Shown: positions 56,040 through 64,000 of the stretch, in pieces
Layout of the letters: each line of letters begins with the position of its first letter
Position numbering within the stretch: position 1 is the first letter of the stretch
NCBI RefSeq assembly: GCF_005239225.2
Contig: NC_133301.1
Coordinates: 9,548,318 to 9,612,317 of the forward strand
Direction of reading: 5' to 3'
DNA length: 64,000 nt
DNA from: Populus alba
Taxonomy: Eukaryota; Streptophyta; Magnoliopsida; Malpighiales; Salicaceae
Position numbers and translations under genes: made by a program
Notes under the pieces: generated by a model
What the model saw: the letters and a program-made list of their open reading frames with translations, nothing else
Told to the model about the DNA's origin: nothing
Database searches by the model: none

Positions 56040-58304
56040 TTTAATTTAGTCTAGCGTTTTTATGTTTGTTAATTTAAACTAATATGTATGAGTATTACAT
56101 TAAAACTTAATATTTATGCATGACTATGTTTGATGTAAGATATTTATATTTATTTTTTAATGCTTATTTGATATATATTAAAGGGATATTATAGGGATAA
56201 TTGTCTATACCCGTAACAAAAAAAAAATCTTTATCCAAAAAAATCTATCAAAATATTTTTGTATTTATTTATCTTTTAAAAAAATCTTCATACCAAAAAC
56301 CCAAATATCTAACTCTTACTTAATATTATAAACTAATTTGGCTTTCTTCATATGAAAAAAAAAATTAATAGGTTTTATTTATGAAAAAATTTCACAAGGC
56401 TACATCTCTATAATATTATATAACATATATAGTTATATTTTATAAAATAAGCTATATATGAATATAAGATATAATAAAAAAAATCATTACACTTTTTAGA
56501 TTTTATTCTTTTATTGTAAGTGATTAAATATTTATATTAAATATTTTTTATATATTAGATAAATTTAAAATAAAAATTAATTCATTAATAAATTATTTTA
56601 CAGTTTATTTTCTATAATATAATCAAACACTAAAAAATATTTTATAATTTATTTTTTCATAACATTATCAAACATGAAAAATAATTTAACTTTTAAAAAT
56701 TAATTTTTTTTAAAAAACCACTTTTTTAAAAGAAAACGCAAACAGATGCAATTCAAAGTGTTTGAAAGCATCTTTAGCAGAGGCTGAAAGGGTCCTAGAC
56801 ATGGACTATCTACTGGATAGCTAGTAGCCAAACAGCACATTCCGAACTCCGAAGCAAGGCTAGCTGCACCCCTAAAATTCATTGCACCGAGACGTCAAAA
56901 CATCAAATCATGAACATCAATTCGTTGCACCGAGGCTGAAAGGGTCCTAGACATGGACGGCGAAAGTCGGTTCGGCTTCCGTCCACGTTTTCGGCTGAAT
57001 TTTCCAAGCAGGCTGCGAAACTTAAAAATCCCTATTATCCTAGAAAAAAAAAAGAAAAAAAATCTGCAAATAAATTTTTTATTTTAAATTATTTTTTACC
57101 ATGGTAATATATGGTATAAAAAAATATTAAAAAATAAAACAAATAATTATTTTAATATATTTTTAAAAAAAAACACTTTAAAAAATAATATTTATTATAT
57201 TCTTAAATAAACGTATAAGCTATATGGCCATGAGAAATATAATTCGTAATGTTAGGTATTAAAAAAAAAATCAAAATATACTAAATTCATTAAAATTACT
57301 ATATATTTCACAATTCTGTTGAAGTTTTTTTCTTCTTATTGTTTTTAACTTTATTATTTATCATTTTCCTCGTGTAACTAAGGAAACTTGCGAGGAAAAT
57401 GAAGGTGTTGGAGTCGTGAAAAAAAAAAAAAAAAAAGAGATGACGTAATCCATTGAATGTAAAGGATTAGCAGATTAATTAGCACGTTTGGAATTGAATG
57501 TCCTGGGTATGGAACACGAAGGAGTGCTTGATTTTTGTCCTTTCCATGAGAAAAGCCATCATCCCTTTGCTTTGCCTCTAACCCACGACTTGATTACAGT
57601 CTAGGAAAGTTATCATGTCCCCCACTTGCTCTCGGACTTCAATACAAGAATTTGATTAACAAAACATGTGCCATTGCTTAATAATGACTTCATTATTAAT
57701 TTTATTAAAGATATTTTTTTTAATATATAAAATTAAACTATTTCTAAATTTTCTAGGGACTAGTAAAATTATTTGGCAACAATTATTTGTTGATTTGATA
57801 TTTTATACAAGTGGATTAAATATAAATATTAGTATATTTTTTTTTAATTTTTTTTTATATATATCCATAATTTTTTAAGTTGTTTAGTACTTCATTTTTT
57901 AATTACTAATAAGTTGATCACTATCATTTTTTATATGAAATTCATAATAAAATACATATTAATTCATCACAACTCATTTCAATTCATATTCATATAATAC
58001 TATACATACACGTATTAATTTAACCAATTCATAAATTATCATAAACTCTAATATTTTTTATAACTAATTATTAAGGAATATAACTAAAATTAAACAATGA
58101 AATAAATAGAAAAAATAAAGGAAACTTATCTAAAATATAAATATAAAGCATAAAAAATTATTTACTTATCTAATTAATAGTTTAGGACTTAAAGAAAAAT
58201 TATGAAGAAGGAAAAGAGGTAGGAAACAATAATTAAAAAAAAAAAAAGAAAACCTTGTTAAATTATTATATTAAAATTCTAATATAAAAATTATTAAAAA
58301 AAAG
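56040..58304. other. AT-rich intergenic stretch, no gene recognised
   Basis: A 27-base direct repeat (GAGGCTGAAAGGGTCCTAGA... at 56780-56806 and 56932-56958) is separated by about 125 bases. A/T-rich blocks at 57060-57220 resemble the MITE-like relics in the 5'UTR introns. No coding region is seen. Confidence 0.45.
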
Positions 58305-58332
58305 GATTAAGGGGGCAATTACCCCCTTAATC
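58305..58332. repeat. G/C-cored palindrome at a segment border
   Basis: The arms GATTAAGGGGG and CCCCCTTAATC flank CAATTA. It lies about 20 bases before ankyrin intron-3 sequence begins (58354), so it may mark the end of an inserted element or the duplication breakpoint. Confidence 0.7.
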
Positions 58333-58353
58333 TCCATTGTGGCTCCGCCACTG

Positions 58354-59837
58354 ATCACCAATGCCTCGTTACCTTTCAAAACCTTTTATTCTATCCAGTA
58401 AGATTAAACCTAAAGTTATCCTTTTAGTATTGTTTGCACCATTGGCTTGTAGAATAAGGTTTCGCTCTTTATCCTCAATTTTTTTTTTCTAATATTGACT
58501 ACTTGTGTTGTCAACCTTTTAACTCTATATTTAGTAAATAGGAAGGACTTCCTTCATCCATCCTCAAGAGTACAAATCTAACTTCAAAAGAAAACGATTA
58601 GTCATGGCCGGTCTAGAAGCATAAACACTCTCTAGTTTTTTCCATATGCCAATAAGATAACTTCATTAATTATCTCTTATAGCCAATTATAAGCTTCTAG
58701 TAATGGCATTATACTCCACAATCCAGCTTCTAGTAATTGCATATATAGGAACAATCAATACTCATTTAAAAAGATTTTTTAATTGTCAAAACCTCAGTCA
58801 CGTTTAATTTTTTTATACCTATAGAATAAAAGAAAACATATAAAAAATTTCTTTCATGATCTCTTAAAAATCCACAATACCAGAGGGTTTTGGTTAGCCA
58901 TTTAAAGAACCATTCACATTTCACTTCAGGTGGCATCCATTTAAAGAAAGAAACTTTAGGTGGCATCCATTTCCAGTTGCTTTGGTCCACATAAGAAGCT
59001 AATCCAAAAACATTCACATCCACATTTTGTCCATGTTGCAACTTTATAGAAAAGGGAATTATAGATTTCTTTTAATTACCTTAAATTTGATTAATCCCAA
59101 AAGGAAATAAAGTTCTTTACTTGCTAAAAAATATGGAATGCCTCGCTGATCTACTAAATATATAGCGATGAATTACTTCTTCGTTATTATGGGATATTAA
59201 GCTAATATTGTCATGATGCTTTATATAATTTGTTTACCATATATTTTCTAATTTACACTTTGTTGTTCAGCGTAAGGTATTTAAAGTTTTGGTGGAGGCA
59301 GGTGATAAGACTGAGTGTGATTTACCAAGAACGACGTTAACGACGGAGGAACGGAACAGAGGGGTAGGGAATCTTCTCGTGGTGGCAGTACTGGTAGCTG
59401 GAGTAACCTTCGCTGGTGCTATCACTGTGCCTAGATCAGGTTCTCATCTGAGCAGTGGTAGTTCAAAAAATCTGATGAGAGCTTATATTTTTTTTGACAT
59501 GCTAGCTATGAATTTCTCCCTCATCGCCGCTATAATCCTTTGTCAGATATCATTAGGTCGTACCGGTAATGTAAGAATAAGCATGGACATGGCGACATAT
59601 TATAATTTTTACTCCCTTCTCTGCATGGGTTTACCATATACATTCATCCTGGCAATCACGGTGCAAGAACGTACTGTATTTTTCATAACCATCATCACAA
59701 TACAAGCCTATCTTTGTTTTACCCTATTAGTTTGGTCCTGTGGATTGATGTTTTCAGCTGCATATTCAATATTCTCTTACCTTGCAAATACCTTTATATT
59801 CATGGCTCGAATGAAAACAAGGATGGGTAGAGAATAG
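58354..59837 (+). pseudogene. Ankyrin-PGG copy E: end of intron 3 and exon 4 only
   Basis: Intron-3 sequence starts abruptly at ATCACCAATGCCTCGTTACC. The acceptor GTTGTTCAG is kept, and exon 4 (59271-59837) is fully open with the PGG-type motif and four hydrophobic segments, ending after A-R-M-K-T-R-M-G-R-E. No exons 1-3 exist within the sequence to the left. It resembles exon 4 of B and C2 (E-E-R-N-R-G, S-S-G-S-S-K) more than that of A, C and D (E-Q-L-N-R-G). Alone it could give at most a membrane-only peptide. Confidence 0.8.
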
Positions 59838-60456
59838 CTTGCAAACGGGAGGGTATTTAAATCTCATGTAATTTGTATCTCTTGTAACAAATAGATAAGC
59901 TCTTTCTCTTCTTTCTTGTAACGACTTTGGTTATATATAAAGCAGAACATGCATGTCTCTGGTGTCTTTTCAGAGTTCTTTCATATTGCAGGGTACTTGA
60001 CTTGCGAATTCTGAGCACTAGATAGTTTGACAACAAACTAATCGCGTGCGTTTTTTATAAAACTTAAAAATAAAAAAAAATTCAATTATATAGAGATTTA
60101 AAAAAATGGTAATTGAAGTAATGAGAATCAAAATTAAAATAAAAAATAAATTTTATTTTTAATTGAATGGTGAAATTGAAAAGAAAATTTAATTTAACAA
60201 AAACACTCAAAAAATAAAACTATCAAAATAATAAGAATTAAATTGAAAAAAACATAATATATCACAAATTGAGATTAAAGGATAAAATTAAAGATAACTC
60301 AAATTTCACAAAATGATCAAGAACAAAAATAAAAAAATCAAAATAATAAATAATGAATTTGATATTTTAATAAATTAAAGGACAACTTTGAAATTTTGCA
60401 TGACTAACATGATTTTCAAGATGAGGAAAGAGTAAAGTAGGATGAGAAGAAAAAAA
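59838..60456. repeat. 3' flank of copy E and A-rich repeat
   Basis: It matches 15629-16250 downstream of gene B, then joins the FRIGIDA-like copy directly at a run of A residues (60443-60458). The 2.5 kb between the two features in the B segment is missing here. Confidence 0.6.
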
Positions 60457-60981
60457 AAAGAGGAATAATTGTTTGAAAATTTGGCAGCTTTGGCTTGTCG
60501 ATAAGGAGTAGGTCCACTGTCCCGGCCACCACCTGCACCATGGCCTCGCTTGTTTTGAGACTTGGTAGCAGTGGCAGTTGACGTACCCCTCTTCCTCTCT
60601 GCTTTGGTTTTTTCAAGCAGAGAAGCCCGTTTTCTCAAGCTGTCAAGGGAAAATTCTGATTCAAGCTTATGATCTTCCACACATTTGATGATTGCTTTAA
60701 TAGAATTCAACTCCAAGGTACTTGACTCATCCTGCAAAAAAATTAATAAGACTCAAATATTTCATGTCATTAGAATTACACAATGTAGATAGAGATTAGA
60801 CACACCGTTGCAGCTGCACTATAATTGCCATTCTTCAAGACAGTAGTTGTGATCTTCTTGGAATTCTTAAGATATGACTTGAGTAGAGATACAGGAGAAA
60901 ATCTTTTCGTCAAACCAGATTCAGAAGCAAAACATACAGCCTCTATCTCTTTCCCATTCTTCACCAATTAATCAATTATAT
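60457..60981 (-). pseudogene. FRIGIDA-like pseudogene, second and shorter copy
   Basis: Minus-strand exons 60981-60806 and 60731-60457 match 19896-19721 and 19646-19375 of the first copy with few changes. The C-terminal tail is cut at 60457 by the A-rich repeat. The earlier exon is also gone, because the sequence equivalent to 21060-21520 is deleted at about 62150. A TAA at 60970-60968 replaces the glutamate codon in I-I-D-E-L-V. It is non-functional. Confidence 0.8.
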
Positions 60982-62455
60982 CTGCAAAACAATTTATGAT
61001 TGAAAAAAGTTTAACACCATAAACACTTGTTTGAACTCTCAGCTAAACTAACTACAGACATATACACAGTGATAAGTCATATCTTGAAACCAGTACTAGG
61101 GCTCATACACTACTTAACTACCTCTCGTGAGGGGAGGAATGAGGCAGGTTTGGTTCATATGACCTAAGAAATAAGCAAGAAAGATATTCCGTCAACTAAC
61201 CTTAAATGATGATTAGGATTACTACTCCCGGGAATACAGAAAACTTTTTGAGAGATTGACCAAATCAGTCATTGTTATTATCTGAAGTCACAACACAGAT
61301 AAACTCTGCCTACCAAAATAAGAGGTTTGCTAACAAAGCTACATGCACCATTTAAAGGGGAACCAACCCCTGTTGGAATGGCAAACCAATAAAATTAACA
61401 GACTTCTTTTTTTCTTTGACAAATGGTTGGTGAGAACCATTGAACACTTAAAGAGTCTAGTTCAATTAAGCGTACAAAGAACATTCTTCAGAAAAGGAAA
61501 TAAGCAGTTCTATGCACAATGGTGTAAGCAAAACCAGTTCAACTCTCGCATGTCATTTATACATTTATTTGTCAGGGAAGTATAGCATTGTTTCCATCAC
61601 CTTGGTAAAGTCTGTTTTATTTAAATAAATTATCACTTCCCAGGTGATATCAATGCATTGTCCACGCTGGCTTTCAAAAGCATCAGCCTGGAAACATTAC
61701 GCAAATACCCAGTTAACTTAACAAGGCCACACCAAGCAGATGTAGGAGTACCAGGAGTGGACCTTGCATTATTTGTAAATGTTAAAAACATCAGAAACAA
61801 TTTCTAGTGGAACAAAAATGCAATAATGCAGGTAATTTTAAAATGATTTTGAACATAGGCACTTCAACTCTTAGAGCATTAGCCTCGAGTTCTTTAGAAA
61901 CAGAATAAAGCGTTTTTGGCATAATTTACATAGCATTTGGAGATACTAAAGCTGTGCCCTTTCAGATTCACAGTATCATATCTATTAATCATACAAAGAG
62001 AGAGATTATTATGTCCTTTGATGCCAACTAATTATGCAATGATCTCGTTTACAACAATGAATCTCACAAAAAAAAAGGTATAGAACGAAACGCAACACCC
62101 AAAAGTACAAAATAGTAGCGAGTTGAACAGAAAAACCTTGCAACGAATGCAAAAAAAAACAATTATATTATTGTAATTAGGTTAGTATAATGCAATAAAA
62201 CAATTATATTATTGTAAAACTATAATATTTCATTTCCTTATCTTAATTTTGTTTATCAAATTACCATTCTATGTTGCGTGATTTGTGACATGATGTTCCT
62301 AGATATGCAATGAACATAGCCAACTTTGATGACATAGCATTGCGGAAAACTTTTAGATTGAGACACGTCATAAAGAGTAATTGGGTTAAGTTTCAAGAAT
62401 TTTTGGCATTATATTGTTTTAAAAAGTGCTCACAGTCTAGGTCTCAAAATAAAAG
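60982..62455. repeat. Duplicate of 19897-21060 and 21520-21830
   Basis: It is nearly base-for-base like the first copy, with small indels, up to about 62150, then jumps to the sequence equivalent to 21520. It contains no coding exon; it is former intron and flank of the FRIGIDA-like gene. Confidence 0.75.
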
Positions 62456-64000
62456 GAAAAAAAAACTCATTTGATGTGAACATGCTCCAATGGAGTTATA
62501 TAAGAAAACTCATATAAGGGAAAGGGATAAGCAAAAAGGGTGAAAAGGTTTATCGATAATAGAGTGAAAAAGTTCATTGTAATTATTTTTGAATAGTTAT
62601 AATTGTATTACTAATGTTTTTCTTTTTGAAAGGTTTAATTGTATTTTGACTTTTTGTTTTGACAGATACATATAAGTTCAACATGGTTGCTAAACATGAA
62701 GACAATTACAAATATTCTCCTCACAATACTCATTTGTTGTCGGAGGCTGGAGCAATTGATAGATTTTATAAGAATTGAGTTTATGATATGCTTATAGCAT
62801 TGACCCGGGATACAAGGGTGGGGTGTAGTATTTCAATGGTAGGCACACAACATTCCGACTTCAACCAGACATCATTGGCCATTGAGGAGATGGTTTGAGA
62901 TAGGATTCCATAACAATTGGCTATTGAGTTGCACAATATAAGAGTATAGATAATGGCAGAACTAAGAGAATAAATAAGAGCAAAATTCAAACAAGAAATA
63001 ATAGAAAATGAGAGCAAAGATGTGCATATTTAGCTTTGCATTTTCCTCCCTCTCTTGGAGCTTATAGATCAGGATCTTTTTCACCCCTCTATCTTTTTCA
63101 CCTCTCTATATTTAGCTTTGCATTTTCCTCCCTCTATCTTTTTAAAAATTTTGATTTGTTGTTTACAAAATCTTTATGTATGGAATTCTGTTTAATATAA
63201 TTATTTTTTGTGTATGGAATTCTGTTTATAATATTTTTAATTTTGTTGTTGTTGTGAGTTTAGTGTTAATAAAAAATGCATTTGAGATTATAAAAACTAA
63301 ACAACACAAAAAAAAAAAAAAGTATGAAACACTAACAAAATCACCAAAAAAATTGCATTTTTGTCGGCAGTATTTACTTACATTTCATCAAAAAGTTACA
63401 TAAAATTTAGGCATTTCTGACAGAATCGATGAAGGAATATTCCATTCGAAATTAAAGTGTATTTTAATTGCTGATTTCCGTGGTAATATTTGCTCTGTTT
63501 TTTTATGGACTTCCCGATTAAAAATGAGTGATAAAATCTAATTTTTTAGCGTGAATATTTCATCGGCCATTCCATTATAAAAGAAAGTTTATGATGGAAT
63601 CACCGGTGAAACACAAAAATCATCAAGCAAAAAAATACTATGGATAAAAATGAATCCGCAAACGAAAGATCAGGGAATATGTAACTTAATTAGCAAACCG
63701 AGTATCTAAGCACAAGAACTGGAAGCAAGCAATTACAAAACTGAATAAAAGCATGGAAAATAGAGGTATGTGATGTACGTTTGATTTGGTGACCGCAGGG
63801 CAGCGATGGTAGCTGTTCGAATGGCTTAAATTCAGGTGTGATTAGTAATTGATGTTCAACAAAGCTTAATGCTACCATGAGCAAAAGATGTGGTTAAATT
63901 TGAATACAAATTATTAGGAATTCGGATTAATGATAAGAGGAACCCTTGTCAAATTTAAAGCTTGATATGATACAAGGATTATTAAAACAACCATTTGTAT
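62456..64000. other. Right end of window, no gene recognised
   Basis: Short frames only. 63050-63150 repeats phrases such as TTAGCTTTGCATTTTCCTCC. 63420-63610 has recurring ATTCCAT/ATGGAAT phrases that could be the subterminal part of a DNA transposon, but I cannot define ends. Confidence 0.35.

Larger units (their letters stand above)
48900..56760 (+). mobile_element. PIF/Harbinger DNA transposon, decayed, split by a solo LTR
   Basis: It contains a DDE transposase (start codon at 50583, continued from 53437) and, downstream on the same strand, a Myb/SANT-like second protein (55010-55981), the two-gene content of plant PIF/Harbinger elements. The ends are uncertain. GCCTTGTTTGTTTTGAGG at about 48910 and, in reverse complement, GCATCTGTTTGCGTTTTC at about 56750 share a TGTTTG core and may be worn inverted repeats, but no clear target duplication is visible. 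The 2844-base LTR at 50588-53431 is a later insertion. Confidence 0.55.

Noticed and set aside
1..64000. tRNA, rRNA, snoRNA or microRNA genes
   Set aside because: No tRNA or rRNA signature was recognised by eye; the hairpins found lie in transposons and cannot be called microRNA genes without small RNA data.

Overview
Plant nuclear DNA, most likely a Salicaceae tree (Populus or close kin). The basis is AT-rich sequence, GT-AG introns, plant-only gene families (ankyrin-PGG, FRIGIDA-like), and nested plant LTR retrotransposons, PIF/Harbinger DNA elements and MITEs. The genus is family recognition, not a database result.

The window is a tandem, same-strand (+) cluster of ankyrin-repeat / PGG-domain membrane protein genes (ACD6/ITN1-like). 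The full gene has a 5'UTR exon, a 5'UTR intron and four coding exons with junction phases 1, 0, 0. Exons 1 and 2 carry ankyrin repeats, exon 3 is a constant 84-base linker, and exon 4 carries the PGG motif and about four membrane helices. Two copies read through completely: B (9390-15628, 736 aa) and D (41721-45194, 617 aa). C2 (33059-36290) is an open but N-terminally replaced 406-aa version. A (1-3264) is a frameshifted pseudogene. C (27326-29570) has lost exon 1 and most of exon 2 to an LTR insertion/deletion. F (47004-47498) is a lone exon 2. E (59271-59837) is a lone exon 4.

Layout: copy A; A/T-rich downstream repeat and LTR fragment L1 (5.3-6.0 kb); a 936-bp MITE with a strong hairpin (6.3-7.2 kb); a processed RPL23 pseudogene (7.6 kb); promoter and gene B, with a truncated copia element in intron 3; a FRIGIDA-like pseudogene on the minus strand (19.0-21.3 kb); a broken ENT nucleoside transporter (22.7-23.6 kb); a long LTR and copy C (24.6-29.6 kb); LTR L2 and copy C2 (31.6-36.3 kb); more LTR pieces (37-38.9 kb); a tandemly duplicated promoter and gene D (39.3-45.2 kb); copy F joined to a TSC10-like fragment (47-47.9 kb); a PIF/Harbinger element split by a 2.84-kb solo LTR (about 49-56 kb); copy E and a second FRIGIDA-like pseudogene (58.4-62 kb).

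Main story: the cluster grew by repeated segmental duplication, and LTR sequences were copied along with it. The 5'UTR exon and splice donor of genes B and D resemble the leader and donor of the local LTR family. LTR L2, with its own TATA box, lies directly upstream of C2. I therefore infer that LTR leaders have been adopted as promoters/5'UTRs for this family. That is the most interesting testable idea here. I see no tRNA, rRNA, CRISPR or prokaryotic-type system.
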